Shown here: piece by piece, positions 47,707 to 58,096 of the stretch | Layout of the letters: each line of letters begins with the position of its first letter | How positions within the stretch are numbered: the stretch's first letter is position 1 | From: Firmicutes bacterium AM31-12AC | GTDB lineage: Bacteria; Bacillota; Clostridia; Lachnospirales; Lachnospiraceae | Reading direction: 5' to 3' | NCBI GenBank assembly: GCA_003480425.1 | Contig: QUJA01000005.1 | Location: 1 to 64,000 of the forward strand | DNA: 64,000 nucleotides | Made by a program: the position numbers and the translations under genes | Notes under the pieces: generated by a model | The model's database searches: none | What the model was told of the DNA's origin: nothing | What the model saw: the letters and a program-made list of their open reading frames with translations, nothing else

Positions 47707-48351
47707 ATGACAAGTAAGAATCCATATGAAGTACTTGGGATTTCACCAAATGCTTCAGATGATGAAGTGAAAAGAGCATATCGTGATATGACAAGAAAAT
47801 ATCACCCGGATGCGAATGTGAATAATCCGCTGGCAGATTTGGCAGAAGAAAAATTTAAAGAAGTGCAGGAAGCTTATGATGAGATTATGAGACAACGTGC
47901 ACAGGGAGGATATCAGTCTAATGGCGGCTATCAAGGCGGAGGATACAGCTATAATAGTGGATATGGAACAGAACAGAATCCACAGATACAGGCTGTCTAT
48001 AATTATTTGAATGCAAGACGATATCCGGAAGCGTTGAATGTTTTGAATGGAATGAACAACCGAGATGCCCAGTGGTACTATTTAAGTGCCGTTGCCAATG
48101 CAAATATGGGGAATAATCTGATTGCACGTGATCAAGTGAATCAGGCTGTAAATATGGAACCGAACAATCAGCAGTATCGTCGATTGTTAAACCAGCTAGA
48201 GTGGAGTGGACAGCGTTATCAGAACAATCCATATGGGGCAGGTTATGGAAGAAATACGGATTCTTGTGGAACAGGGAATGCGTGCTGTGATCTTTGGATT
48301 GCAGATACGCTTTGTGAATGTATGGGAGGCGATCTTTGTCCATGCATGTAA
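47707..48351 (+). CDS. J-domain protein with cysteine-rich C-terminus
   Basis: A 214-residue protein. The N-terminal J domain (about 4-66) includes the HPD tripeptide in YHPDANVN, needed to stimulate DnaK. A Gly/Tyr/Ser-rich linker (about 70-95) follows, then a TPR-like helical segment (about 97-160) and a C-terminal tail with eight cysteines in about 25 residues (CGTGNACCD to [12 protein letters not shown]). It lacks the DnaJ zinc-finger domain, so it is not canonical DnaJ. The tail could bind metal. It overlaps the next gene by 10 bases. Confidence 0.85.
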   Translation: MTSKNPYEVLGISPNASDDEVKRAYRDMTRKYHPDANVNNPLADLAEEKFKEVQEAYDEIMRQRAQGGYQSNGGYQGGGYSYNSGYGTEQNPQIQAVYNYLNARRYPEALNVLNGMNNRDAQWYYLSAVANANMGNNLIARDQVNQAVNMEPNNQQYRRLLNQLEWSGQRYQNNPYGAGYGRNTDSCGTGNACCDLWIADTLCECMGGDLCPCM

Positions 48352-48893
48352 AAGCTAAGAAAATTGCGATTGGCGGTTTGATGCTGGCATTTTCCATTGT
48401 CAGTATGTTACTAGGCAATATATTGGAATCGAATACTGTATTTTTTCTTGCACTGGCGTCATTTTTTGTGGGAATTATAATCCGAGAATTTGGTATGAAG
48501 ACAGGATGTGCATTTTATTTGGCGGGAGTACTGCTTGGAGTGATTGTTGTGCCAAATAAATTATATGTAGTTACTTATGCCGCTATGGGAATTTATATAT
48601 TATTGTCAGAAAGTGTCTGGAGACAGATTAGGAAGATGCTTGGAAATAATACAATGTTTAGCATAGAGCAATGCAAAGTAGCATTATGGGTGATTAAATA
48701 TGCAATATTTAATTTGATGTATATTCCGGCAGTGCTTGGATGCAGCAAATTATTATTTGGAAAACAATTGTCTTTAGGCATGACGATTGGAGTGGTGATT
48801 GCCGGTCAGATTGGCTTATTTATCTATGATAAAGCATATGATTATGCAGTAGGAATAATTTGGAATAAGATAAGAGGAAAGCTTTTCAATTAA
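48342..48893 (+). CDS. Hypothetical integral membrane protein
   Basis: A 183-residue protein with about five or six hydrophobic spans (about 8-25, 30-48, 54-72, 76-92, 115-140, 143-165). No known family was recognised. ATG at 48342 lies inside the end of the J-domain gene, with GGGAGG at 48324-48329 upstream, so translation is probably coupled. The stop codon lies in the loop of a terminator hairpin. The coupling suggests a partner role with the J-domain protein at the membrane. Confidence 0.65.
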   Translation: MHVKAKKIAIGGLMLAFSIVSMLLGNILESNTVFFLALASFFVGIIIREFGMKTGCAFYLAGVLLGVIVVPNKLYVVTYAAMGIYILLSESVWRQIRKMLGNNTMFSIEQCKVALWVIKYAIFNLMYIPAVLGCSKLLFGKQLSLGMTIGVVIAGQIGLFIYDKAYDYAVGIIWNKIRGKLFN

Positions 48894-48907
48894 GGCTTTC
48901 CTTTTTT
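48876..48907 (+). terminator. Rho-independent terminator overlapping the gene end
   Basis: GGAAAGC (48876-48882) and GCTTTCC (48895-48901), then TTTTTT (48902-48907). The TAA stop of the membrane protein gene is inside the loop. Confidence 0.8.
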
Positions 48908-48920
48908 AGAAGAGGAAAAA

Positions 48921-49859
48921 ATGGAAATATATACAGCACCTTTGGAAGGAATTACCGGACATGTGTTTCGAACAGCACTTTATCATCATTTTGGCGGAGC
49001 TGATAAATACTTCATCCCATTTATCAGACCAAATCAAAATGGTAATTTTAGCACAAGAGAAAAACAAGATATTATGCCGGAGAATAACTTGAATATGTAT
49101 CCTGTTCCGCAGATTTTGACAAATAAAGCGGAAGATTTTCTACAGACAGCAGAAAAGCTAGAAGCATATGGGTATAAAGAAATTAATTTGAATCTGGGAT
49201 GTCCGTCAAAAACAGTGATTTCAAAAATGAGAGGATCCGGATTCTTAGCGTATCCGGATGAATTGGAACAATTTTTAGATGAGATTTTTAGGAAGTGTAA
49301 ATTAGAAATTTCTATCAAAACCCGAATTGGAAAAGAAAGCCCGGATGAATTTGTTAGATTGTTAGACATTTATAATAAATATCAGATGAAAGAACTGATT
49401 ATACATCCGCGTGTACAAAAGGATTTTTATAAAAATCATCCGAATAAGGATGTATTTGCAGAAGCATTGAAAAAGAGTAAAAATCCAATTTGTTATAATG
49501 GAGATATATTTACAAAAAATGATTACGAAGAATTTAGAAAAGAATTTCCGACTGTAGATTGTATTATGTTGGGAAGAGGTCTATTGAAAAATCCTGGGCT
49601 TATCAGGGAAATTAAAGAAAATAAACCGGTAGACAAAATATCCTTAAGAGCATTTCATGATGAATTGTATGCAGGATACAAGGAAGTACTCTCAGGGGAC
49701 AAGACAATTTTATTTAAAATGAAAGAATTATGGAGCTTCCTTGGACCTATTTTTACCAATTATGAAAAATATGTTAAAAAGATTAAAAAATGTGAAAAAC
49801 TGTATAAGTATGATGAAGCGGTAGAAAAATTGTTTCAAGAGCAAGAACTGGTAAGATGA
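48921..49859 (+). CDS. dus: tRNA-dihydrouridine synthase
   Basis: A 312-residue FMN-dependent TIM-barrel enzyme reducing uridines in tRNA D-loops. It has APLEGITGHVFRTA at the N-terminus and the catalytic cysteine in NLNLGCPSKTVISKMRGSG. LIIHPRVQKDFYKN contributes to the FMN/tRNA site, and MLGRGLLKNPGL is the phosphate-binding loop. The C-terminal helical domain binds tRNA. AGAGGAAAAA precedes the ATG. The long dispersed repeat starts 9 bases after the stop. Confidence 0.92.
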   Translation: MEIYTAPLEGITGHVFRTALYHHFGGADKYFIPFIRPNQNGNFSTREKQDIMPENNLNMYPVPQILTNKAEDFLQTAEKLEAYGYKEINLNLGCPSKTVISKMRGSGFLAYPDELEQFLDEIFRKCKLEISIKTRIGKESPDEFVRLLDIYNKYQMKELIIHPRVQKDFYKNHPNKDVFAEALKKSKNPICYNGDIFTKNDYEEFRKEFPTVDCIMLGRGLLKNPGLIREIKENKPVDKISLRAFHDELYAGYKEVLSGDKTILFKMKELWSFLGPIFTNYEKYVKKIKKCEKLYKYDEAVEKLFQEQELVR

Positions 49860-49867
49860 ATAGTTAT

Positions 49868-50043
49868 CTCAGTCGAGAAGACTCCCACCTCTTTAGGTGG
49901 TGAGTAATAGCAAATTTGTCTCAGTGGGAGTCCAATCTTCGACTGAGATAAACGCTCCGCGAGGATGCGCAGTGATTCTGCTAGGAATATGTCAGCTCGC
50001 TGACCAGAATCACGCGCCAAGTCTCACGGACGTTCGACTTGAA
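49868..50043 (+). repeat. Complete long form of the dispersed structured repeat
   Basis: A 176-base non-coding unit. The left block CTCAGTCGAGAAGACTCCCA (49868-49887) is followed by the hairpin CCACCTCTTTAGGTGG. Its inverted counterpart GTGGGAGTCCAATCTTCGAC and following GAG (about 49924-49947) can pair with the left block over about 20 bases. The right half repeats 1-108: GTGATTCTG (49972-49980) pairs with CAGAATCAC (50005-50013) around GTCAG/CTGAC. It ends in TTCGACTTGAA (50033-50043). The loop between the inner arms differs by one base from copy 1, while the stems are kept. Confidence 0.78.
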
Positions 50044-50142
50044 TTTAAGATGAAAAAAACAAGATGACACTTCCCTAGTAAAACAGATGATAAAATGTTA
50101 TAATGGGCGTTAGCAAGTGATAATTCGAAAGGAGAAAAGCAG

Positions 50143-53078
50143 ATGAATATCAAAGACTTGAATGCATATGAATTGATTCAAGAAGCAGATTTGTCGGATA
50201 TTAAATCGAAAGGATATCTGCTAAAACATAAAAAAAGCGGGGCAAGAGTTCTGCTTATGGAAAATGATGATGAAAATAAAGTTTTTACGATTGGATTTCG
50301 TACACCACCTTCAGATAGTACAGGTGTGCCGCATATTATGGAACATTCGGTTTTGTGTGGGTCGAAAAACTTCCCAGTCAAAGACCCGTTTGTAGAGTTG
50401 GTAAAAGGCTCATTGAACACATTTTTAAATGCGATGACATACCCGGATAAGACAGTATATCCGGTTGCAAGCTGTAATGACAAAGATTTTCAGAATCTGA
50501 TGCATGTGTATATGGATGCCGTGTTTTATCCAAATATTTATCAGCATGATGAGATTTTCCGTCAGGAAGGTTGGAGTTATAAATTGGAAGATGCTGCTGA
50601 AAAACTGGAGTACAATGGCGTTGTATACAATGAGATGAAGGGTGCATTTTCGTCACCGGAAGGAGTGCTGGACCGTGTGATACTAAATTCATTGTTCCCA
50701 GACACTTCTTATGCAAATGAGTCCGGAGGAGATCCGGAGGTGATTCCGGAACTTACGTACGAGCAATTTTTAGATTTCCATAGAAAATATTATCATCCTT
50801 CAAACAGCTATATTTATCTATATGGTGATATGGATATGGCGGAAAAATTGGAATGGTTGGATAAAGAATATCTCTCAACATTTGATAAAGATAAGGTTGA
50901 TTCGGAAATTCAATATCAGAAGCCATTTGATAAGGTTATCGAAGTAGAACAAGAGTATTCAATTTCCAGCGAAGAATCGGAAGAAGACAACACATATCTT
51001 TCATACAATAAAGTAATTGGAACAAGTCTGGATGAAAAATTGTATCTTGCGTTCAGATATTGGATTATGCGTTGTTATCCGCTCCGGGAGCTCCACTGAA
51101 AAAAGCTCTTATGGATGCAGAGATTGGAAAGGATATCATGGGTTCATATGACAATGGTATTTATCAGCCAATCTTCTCTGTTATTGCGAAGAATGCAAAT
51201 GTAGAGCAAAAAGAGAAGTTTATACAAGTTATAGAAGATACATTACGTGATATTGTCAACAATGGTATGGATAAGAAAGCGTTGGCAGCGGGAATTAATT
51301 ATCATGAATTCCGTTTCCGTGAAGCAGATTTTGGTAATTATCCAAAAGGATTGATGTATGGTCTTCAGTTGTTTGATAGTTGGTTGTATGACGAGACAAA
51401 ACCATTTATCCACATGCAGGCGATTCCAACATTTGAATTTTTAAAGAGTCAGCTGGATACGGATTATTTTGAAAATCTAATTCAAAAGTGGTTGCTTGAC
51501 AATACACATGGATCAATTGTGGTAATCAAGCCAGAGCAGGGAAGAACTGCAAGAATGGATAAAGAACTCGACGAGAAACTTCAGGCATATAAAGCTTCCT
51601 TAAGTGATGAAGACATCCAGAATCTTGTAGAACGTACAAAACAGCTGGTTGAATATCAGGAATCGGAAGATTTAAAAGAAGATATGGAGAAGATACCGGT
51701 TCTTGGACGCGATGATATTTCAAAAGAGATTGCACCGATCTATAACGAAGAAATAAAAGTTGGAGATGTACAGATGGTACATCACAATGTTGAGACAAAT
51801 GGAATCGGATATGTAACTTTGATGTTTGACCTTTCAGAGGTGGAAGAGAAACAACTTCCGTATCTCGGCTTGTTACAGGCAGTACTTGGTATTATTGATA
51901 CGACACATTATGAGTATGGAGAGTTGTTTAATGAAATCAATGTGCATACTGGTGGAATCGGAACATCATTGGAGCTTTATCCAGATGTAAGACATGTAAA
52001 AGAAAAAGCATTCCGTGCAACATTTGAAATAAAAGGCAAAGCATTATATCCAAAGATGGATGTTTTGTTTAAAATGATGAGAGAGATTCTGATGGAATCT
52101 AAGCTTGATGATGAAAAGCGTCTGAAAGAAATTCTTTCAATGACAAAATCTCGCTTGCAGATGGGATTCTTATCATCGGGACATACAACATCCGCATTAC
52201 GTGCTCTTTCTTATGCATCACCGTTATCGAAGTTCAAAGATGATACGGATGGAATCGGTTATTACGAAGTAGTAAAAGATATTGAAGAACATTTCACAGA
52301 GAAGAAAGATGAGCTAATTGCTAATTTGCAAAAGCTGGCAAGACAGATTTTCCGCACAGATAATATGATGATAAGTTATACTTCTTCTACAGAAGGTCTG
52401 GACGTTGTTAAAAAAGAAATTGAGAAGCTTGTAAGTGGAGAAACTACGCTTAACATTGGAACAACAAGAGAAGAGGCGAAATGTGTTCTGCATTGTAAGA
52501 AACGAAATGAAGGGTTTAAGACATCTTCGAAAGTTCAGTATGTAGCAAGAGTAGGTAACTTTATTGATGGTGGAGCAGAATATGACGGAGCTTTACAGAT
52601 TTTGAAGGTGATTTTGAGTTATGATTATCTCTGGCAGAATGTGCGTGTAAAAGGTGGTGCATATGGTTGCATGAGCAATTTTAACCGTCTTGGAGAAGGA
52701 TATTTGATTTCTTATCGAGATCCAAATCTGGAACGTACAATGGAAGTATATGAAGGCGTTGTGGATTACCTGAAGAATTTTACGGTAGATGAACGCGATA
52801 TGAATAAATATATTATCGGAACAATGAGTAATATTGATCGCCCGATGAATCCGGCAGCGAAGGGTGATCGTTCGATGAATTTATATATGAACCATGTTTC
52901 AGCAGAAATGATCCGTAAAGAAAGAGCAGATATTTTAAATGCACAACAGGAGGATATCCGTAAACTTGCAAAAGTGCTGGAGGCAATGCTTGCTGCAAAA
53001 CAGATTTGTGTTATCGGAAGCGAAGAAAAGATAGAAGCACAAAAAGAAATGTTTGATGAAGTGAGAACATTATTTTAA
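50143..53078 (+). pseudogene. M16C-family (insulinase-like) metallopeptidase, frameshifted
   Basis: A zinc peptidase of about 978 residues of the presequence-protease-like M16C group, likely degrading small peptides in the cytoplasm. The inverted zinc motif HIMEH is in VPHIMEHSVLCGSKNF, with the distal glutamate in YNEMKGAFSS. The first frame stops at 51097-51099. The second frame carries on from LDYALLSAPGAPLKKAL. One extra C at 51054 restores LYLAFQILDYALL. The inactive C-terminal half, with VRVKGGAYG, is intact. GAAAGGAG precedes the ATG. The break is probably a sequence error or a recent lesion. Confidence 0.85.
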
Positions 53079-53102
53079 TAATTTTAAAACGGAGGATAAT
53101 CT

Positions 53103-54002
53103 ATGAAAGAAAACTTTAAGTCTGGGTTTGCAACCTTGATCGGTCGTCCAAATGTTGGTAAGTCGACATTGATGAACCAGTTGATCGGACAGAAGATTGC
53201 GATTACATCCAATAAACCTCAGACAACGAGAAATCGTATTCAGACAGTTTTAACAACAGAAGAAGGACAGATTGTGTTTGTAGACACGCCGGGAATTCAT
53301 AAAGCAAAAAATAAGCTTGGTGAATACATGGTCAATATTGCAGAGCGTTCGTTAAATGAAGTGGATGTCGTTCTTTGGCTTGTTGAGCCATCTACATTTA
53401 TCGGCGCAGGTGAAAAGCATATTATCGAGCAGCTGAAAAAGGTAAAAACTCCGGTTGTATTAGTCATTAATAAAATCGATATGGTAAAAAAAGAAGAAAT
53501 TCTGACATTTATAGATGCATATAGAACAGAATATGATTTTGCGGCTATCGTTCCGGTTTCGGCGAGAAACGGAGAGAATACAGATGAACTGGTAAAAGTG
53601 ATTTTACAGTATCTTCCTTATGGACCGCAGTTTTATGATGAAGAGACAGTGACAGATCAGCCAGAGCGTCAGATTGTGGCAGAATTGATCCGTGAAAAAG
53701 CGTTACATTGTTTACAGGATGAGATTCCACACGGAATCGCAGTTGCGATTGATCGCATGAAGATGGAAAAACATGTAATGCATATCGATGCGACAATTAT
53801 ATGCGAAAGAGACTCTCATAAAGGAATTATTATCGGTAAGCAAGGCAGTATGCTGAAGAAAATTGGAAGTACAGCACGTTATGAGATTGAGCGTATGCTG
53901 GATTGCAAAGTAAATTTAAAATTATGGGTGAAAGTACAGAAGAACTGGCGCGACAGTGACTTTTTGATGAAAAACTTCGGGTATCGTCAAGACGAGTATT
54001 AA
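53103..54002 (+). CDS. era: GTPase Era
   Basis: A 299-residue GTPase binding the 3' end of 16S rRNA during 30S maturation. G1 is GRPNVGKSTLMNQL, G3 is DTPGIHKAKNKLGEY, and G4 is NKIDMVKK. The C-terminal KH domain has GIIIGKQGSMLKKIG. ACGGAGG precedes the ATG. It is followed by recO, a common pair in Firmicutes. Confidence 0.96.
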   Translation: MKENFKSGFATLIGRPNVGKSTLMNQLIGQKIAITSNKPQTTRNRIQTVLTTEEGQIVFVDTPGIHKAKNKLGEYMVNIAERSLNEVDVVLWLVEPSTFIGAGEKHIIEQLKKVKTPVVLVINKIDMVKKEEILTFIDAYRTEYDFAAIVPVSARNGENTDELVKVILQYLPYGPQFYDEETVTDQPERQIVAELIREKALHCLQDEIPHGIAVAIDRMKMEKHVMHIDATIICERDSHKGIIIGKQGSMLKKIGSTARYEIERMLDCKVNLKLWVKVQKNWRDSDFLMKNFGYRQDEY

Positions 54003-54064
54003 ATATCAAAGGCGGCGTTTTATCTTTTGTAATTGTACCAGACATAGTTTAGAAGGGATAGAAC

Positions 54065-54805
54065 GTGAATCAGATTACAATGACCGGGATGGTGCTGCAA
54101 ACGGCACCCGTTGGAGAATATGACAGAAGAGTAGTCATTTTGACAAAGGAACAGGGAAAAATATCTGCATTTGCCAGAGGAGCAAGAAAACCAAATAGTC
54201 CACTTGTTGGAGCGGTTAATCCGTTTACATTTGGTCAGTTTACTCTATATGCAGGACGCAGTTCATATACGATTCAGTCTGTACATGTAGAAAACTATTT
54301 TTCGGAATTAAGAGATGATATTATTGCAGCCTATTATGGTTTCTATTTTATGGAATACGCAATGTATTTTACAAAAGAAGCAAACGATGAGCGGGAGATG
54401 TTAAAGCTGCTTTATCAGACATTGAAGGCTCTGACCAATCCAAACATACCGAATCGACTCATTCGATATGTATTTGAATTGAAAGCATTATGTATTAACG
54501 GACAGGCCCCACAGGTATTTCAATGTACTTGTTGTGGAAGTACGGGACGTTCTATGGTGTTTAGTCCAAGAAAAGGTGGATTGGTCTGTACAGAATGTGA
54601 CGGAGATGTCATTGATGGAATGCGGTTAAATAATTCTACATTGTATACACTTCAATATGTGGAGAATAGTAAGATTGAACATTTATATACATTTATTGTG
54701 AAAGAAAATGTTTTAGATGAACTGGGAAGATTGATGGAAAGATACAATGATCTGTATGTAGATAAGAGGTTTAAATCACTGGAAATTTTGGAAACATTAT
54801 TGTAA
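54065..54805 (+). CDS. recO: DNA repair protein RecO
   Basis: A 246-residue protein of the RecFOR pathway that loads RecA on SSB-coated DNA. The N-terminal OB fold includes TGMVLQTAPVGEYDRRVVIL. The C-terminal helical domain has a four-cysteine zinc site (CTCCG and CTEC). The start is a GTG codon at 54065 with AAGGGAT upstream; it is read as Met. It lies downstream of era. Confidence 0.92.
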   Translation: MNQITMTGMVLQTAPVGEYDRRVVILTKEQGKISAFARGARKPNSPLVGAVNPFTFGQFTLYAGRSSYTIQSVHVENYFSELRDDIIAAYYGFYFMEYAMYFTKEANDEREMLKLLYQTLKALTNPNIPNRLIRYVFELKALCINGQAPQVFQCTCCGSTGRSMVFSPRKGGLVCTECDGDVIDGMRLNNSTLYTLQYVENSKIEHLYTFIVKENVLDELGRLMERYNDLYVDKRFKSLEILETLL

Positions 54806-54839
54806 TTTGATGAAGCTGTCGGAAATTACATCTGGAATG

Positions 54840-54868
54840 TTTACAAAAACAAACAGAACAGCTATAAT
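54840..54868 (+). promoter_or_regulatory. Predicted sigma-A promoter of glyS
   Basis: TTTACA (54840-54845), a 17-base spacer and TATAAT (54863-54868). No T-box leader (GGTGG-type antiterminator) is seen between it and the glycyl-tRNA synthetase start. Confidence 0.65.
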
Positions 54869-54947
54869 AGGAAACAATTGAGAATTCAATCCGATGGAAT
54901 TATGATCGGTGAAATCAAAGATTAAAAGAATGTGAGGAACAAATACT

Positions 54948-56348
54948 ATGGCAGAAAAGACAATGGACAAGATTGTAGCTCTTGCAAAATCAAGAGGCTT
55001 TGTGTATCCAGGTTCTGAGATTTATGGAGGACTTGCGAATACATGGGATTATGGTAATCTTGGAGTTGAATTGAAGAATAATGTAAAGCGTGCCTGGTGG
55101 AAGAAATTCATCCAGGAATCACCATACAACGTAGGGGTAGACTGTGCGATTCTGATGAACCCACAGACATGGATCGCATCTGGACACTTGGGAGGATTCT
55201 CTGATCCACTTATGGATTGTAAACAGTGTCATGAGCGTTTCCGTGCAGATAAATTAATTGAAGATTATTGTGCAGAGCATGGAATTGAGATTGAAGGTGC
55301 TGTAGATGCATGGTCACAGGAAGAGATGACAGCATTTATTGAAGAACATAATGTTCCATGTCCAACATGTGGAAAACATGATTTTACAGATATCCGTCAG
55401 TTCAACCTGATGTTCAAGACATTCCAGGGAGTAACAGAAGATGCGAAGAACACAGTATATCTTCGTCCTGAGACAGCACAGGGTATTTTTGTAAACTTTA
55501 AAAATGTACAGCGTACATCAAGAAAGAAAATCCCATTTGGAATCGGACAGATTGGTAAATCATTCAGAAATGAGATCACACCGGGTAACTTTACATTCCG
55601 TACAAGAGAATTTGAACAGATGGAGCTGGAGTTCTTCTGTGAACCTGGAACAGACTTGGAATGGTTTGCATATTGGAAAAAATTCTGTCTTGACTGGCTG
55701 AGCTCTTTGGGCTTAAAAGAAGACGAAGTAAGATATCGTGATCATGATCAGGAAGAACTGTCATTCTACAGTAAAGCAACAACAGACGTAGAATTTTTAT
55801 TCCCGTTTGGATGGGGCGAGCTTTGGGGAATCGCAGACAGAACAGATTATGACTTGTCACAGCACATGGAAGTATCGAAACAGGATCTGACATATTTTGA
55901 TGATGAAAAGAAAGAAAAATATATCCCATATGTTATCGAGCCATCACTTGGAGCAGACCGCATGGTACTTGCATTCCTTTGCAGTGCATATGATGAAGAG
56001 GAGATTGGTACAGAAGAGAAACCGGATACACGTACTGTACTTCATTTCCATCCAGCACTGGCACCGGTTAAAATCGGAGTACTTCCACTTTCTAAGAAAC
56101 TGAATGAAGGTGCAGAAAAAGTATATAATGAATTATGCAAGACATATAACTGCGAATTCGATGATCGTGGAAATATCGGAAAACGCTATCGTCGTCAGGA
56201 CGAGATCGGAACTCCATTCTGCGTAACATATGATTTCGATTCGGAAGAAGATGGAGCAGTAACAGTTCGTGATCGTGATACGATGGAACAGGAAAGAGTT
56301 AAGATTGAAGATCTGAAAGCATATTTTGAGAAAAAATTCGAGTGGTAA
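54948..56348 (+). CDS. glyS: Glycine--tRNA ligase (dimeric class II type)
   Basis: A 466-residue class II synthetase of the alpha2 kind used by many Firmicutes. Motif 1 surroundings are [18 protein letters not shown], motif 2 is [14 protein letters not shown] with [12 protein letters not shown], and motif 3 is [11 protein letters not shown] zinc-like CKQCH and CPTCG pair lies in the insertion. The C-terminal anticodon-binding domain covers about 355-466. It is complete, with GTGAGGAAC ahead of the ATG. Single-chain architecture excludes the alpha2beta2 type. Confidence 0.95.
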   Translation: MAEKTMDKIVALAKSRGFVYPGSEIYGGLANTWDYGNLGVELKNNVKRAWWKKFIQESPYNVGVDCAILMNPQTWIASGHLGGFSDPLMDCKQCHERFRADKLIEDYCAEHGIEIEGAVDAWSQEEMTAFIEEHNVPCPTCGKHDFTDIRQFNLMFKTFQGVTEDAKNTVYLRPETAQGIFVNFKNVQRTSRKKIPFGIGQIGKSFRNEITPGNFTFRTREFEQMELEFFCEPGTDLEWFAYWKKFCLDWLSSLGLKEDEVRYRDHDQEELSFYSKATTDVEFLFPFGWGELWGIADRTDYDLSQHMEVSKQDLTYFDDEKKEKYIPYVIEPSLGADRMVLAFLCSAYDEEEIGTEEKPDTRTVLHFHPALAPVKIGVLPLSKKLNEGAEKVYNELCKTYNCEFDDRGNIGKRYRRQDEIGTPFCVTYDFDSEEDGAVTVRDRDTMEQERVKIEDLKAYFEKKFEW

Positions 56349-56432
56349 AAATAATACATGAATATATCAGCCTGGTAAGATTTTTGAAAGAAAATCTGCT
56401 GGGTTGATTTTGGTAATCAGGAGGTAATTTCA

Positions 56433-57833
56433 ATGGAACGTAGAAATGCATGGACAACATATAATGCAGAAGAATTAAAAAAACTCAATGCGATTAATGA
56501 GGATTATAAGAAATGTCTGGACGCAGGAAAAACAGAGCGTGAATGTATTGCACTTACAATTGAAAGAGCAGAGGCAGCAGGCTACAAGAATATCAAAGAC
56601 GTTATTAAAAGCGGCGAAAAGGTGCAGGCAGGAGATAAGATTTATGCTGTTTGCATGAATAAGATGATTGCTATGTTCAATATGGGAACAAAACCTTTGG
56701 AAGAAGGAATGAATATACTTGGAGCACACATCGACTCACCACGTATTGATGTAAAACAGAATCCATTATATGAGAATGAAGAATTTGCATATTTAGATAC
56801 GCACTATTATGGTGGAATTAAAAAATATCAGTGGGTAACTATACCGTTGGCTATTCATGGCGTGATCGTAAAGAAAGATGGTACAGTTGTAAATGTAAAC
56901 ATTGGTGAAAAGGATGAAGATCCGGTATTTGTTATCACAGATTTATTGATCCACCTCGCTTCAAAACAGATGGATAAAAAAGCAGCAGGGGTAGTAGAAG
57001 GCGAGAACTTAGATCTGCTTATCGGAAGCCGTCCAATTGAACAGGATGAAAGTCTTGAAAAGAAAGAAAAAGAAGCTGTAAAGGCAAACGTTATGAATCT
57101 CTTAAAAGAGTATTATGACGTGGAAGAGGAAGATTTTATTTCAGCAGAATTAGAAATTGTACCGGCAGGAAAAGCACGTGACTGTGGTTTTGACCGCAGT
57201 ATTGTTCTGGCATATGGTCAGGATGACCGTGTATGTGCATTTACATCTTTATTTGCAATGTTAGATGTAGAGAAAACAGAGCGTACAGCTTGCTGTATTT
57301 TAGTAGATAAAGAAGAAATCGGAAGTGTTGGTGCAACAGGTATGCATTCTCGTTTCTTTGAAAATATTGTTGCAGAGCTGGTTGCTCTTACAGAGGGAGA
57401 GTCAGATCTGAAAGTAAGAAGAGCTCTTATGAACTCAACAATGCTCTCATCAGACGTAAGTGCAGCTTATGATCCGATGTATGCAGAAGTATTTGAAAAA
57501 CGTAGCTCAGCATTTTTCGGAAAAGGGCTTGTATTTAATAAATTTACAGGAAGCCGTGGAAAGAGCGGATCAAATGATGCAAATGCAGAATATCTTGCAA
57601 AGATTAGACAGGCAATGGATTCACAGGATGTATCATATCAGTTTGCAGAGCTTGGTAAAGTAGATGCAGGCGGTGGCGGAACAATCGCTTATATTATGGC
57701 AAATTATGGCATGGAAGTAATCGACAGTGGTGTAGCTGTTCTTAGTATGCATGCTCCATGGGAAGCAACAAGCAAAGCGGATGTGTATGAAGCATATAAA
57801 GGATACAAAGCATTTATTGAAGAAATGAAATAA
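56433..57833 (+). CDS. M18-family aminopeptidase
   Basis: A 466-residue cocatalytic zinc aminopeptidase removing N-terminal, often acidic, residues from peptides. Metal and catalytic motifs are ILGAHIDSPRIDVKQNP (His/Asp), DKEEIGSVGATGMHSR (catalytic and metal glutamates), SSDVSAAYDP and the C-terminal SMHAPWEATSK. TCAGGAGG precedes the ATG. An imperfect hairpin lies between glyS and this gene, but lacks a T run. Confidence 0.9.
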   Translation: MERRNAWTTYNAEELKKLNAINEDYKKCLDAGKTERECIALTIERAEAAGYKNIKDVIKSGEKVQAGDKIYAVCMNKMIAMFNMGTKPLEEGMNILGAHIDSPRIDVKQNPLYENEEFAYLDTHYYGGIKKYQWVTIPLAIHGVIVKKDGTVVNVNIGEKDEDPVFVITDLLIHLASKQMDKKAAGVVEGENLDLLIGSRPIEQDESLEKKEKEAVKANVMNLLKEYYDVEEEDFISAELEIVPAGKARDCGFDRSIVLAYGQDDRVCAFTSLFAMLDVEKTERTACCILVDKEEIGSVGATGMHSRFFENIVAELVALTEGESDLKVRRALMNSTMLSSDVSAAYDPMYAEVFEKRSSAFFGKGLVFNKFTGSRGKSGSNDANAEYLAKIRQAMDSQDVSYQFAELGKVDAGGGGTIAYIMANYGMEVIDSGVAVLSMHAPWEATSKADVYEAYKGYKAFIEEMK

Positions 57834-57890
57834 AAATACATAAGACAAGTATAAAGAACCGGAAAAACTGGGTTTTCGACAAAACGCCAA

Positions 57891-57980
57891 AAAAATATTT
57901 AGATAAACTAAAAAATATTTAGGTAAAAACACTGGAATTGTACAAAATAACCAAAAAAGATTGTTAAAGATTGTACAAAA
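57891..57980 (+). promoter_or_regulatory. Two pairs of direct repeats upstream of the ppdK promoter
   Basis: AAAAATATTTAG is repeated at 57891-57902 and 57911-57922, exactly 20 bases apart. ATTGTACAAAA is repeated at 57937-57947 and 57970-57980, 33 bases apart, each centred on the palindrome TTGTACAA. Spacing near whole helical turns suggests binding of a regulator on one DNA face. Confidence 0.45.
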
Positions 57981-57995
57981 ATAAATGCAAAAAAC

Positions 57996-58024
57996 TTGAC
58001 GCTCTCCGTCGAAAAGTTTAAAAT
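57996..58024 (+). promoter_or_regulatory. Predicted sigma-A promoter of ppdK
   Basis: TTGACG (57996-58001), a 17-base spacer and TAAAAT (58019-58024). AGGAGG follows at 58081-58086 before the ATG at 58097. Confidence 0.7.
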
Positions 58025-58096
58025 AAATTATGCGACTTAGTTCAATAGTATGAATACATATGATTGAAAAAAACTTTAGTAGGAGGTCTTTTAGAC

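Noticed and set aside
54806..54947. T-box riboswitch ahead of glyS
   Set aside because: No specifier stem or GGTGG antiterminator motif; a plain sigma-A promoter explains the region.
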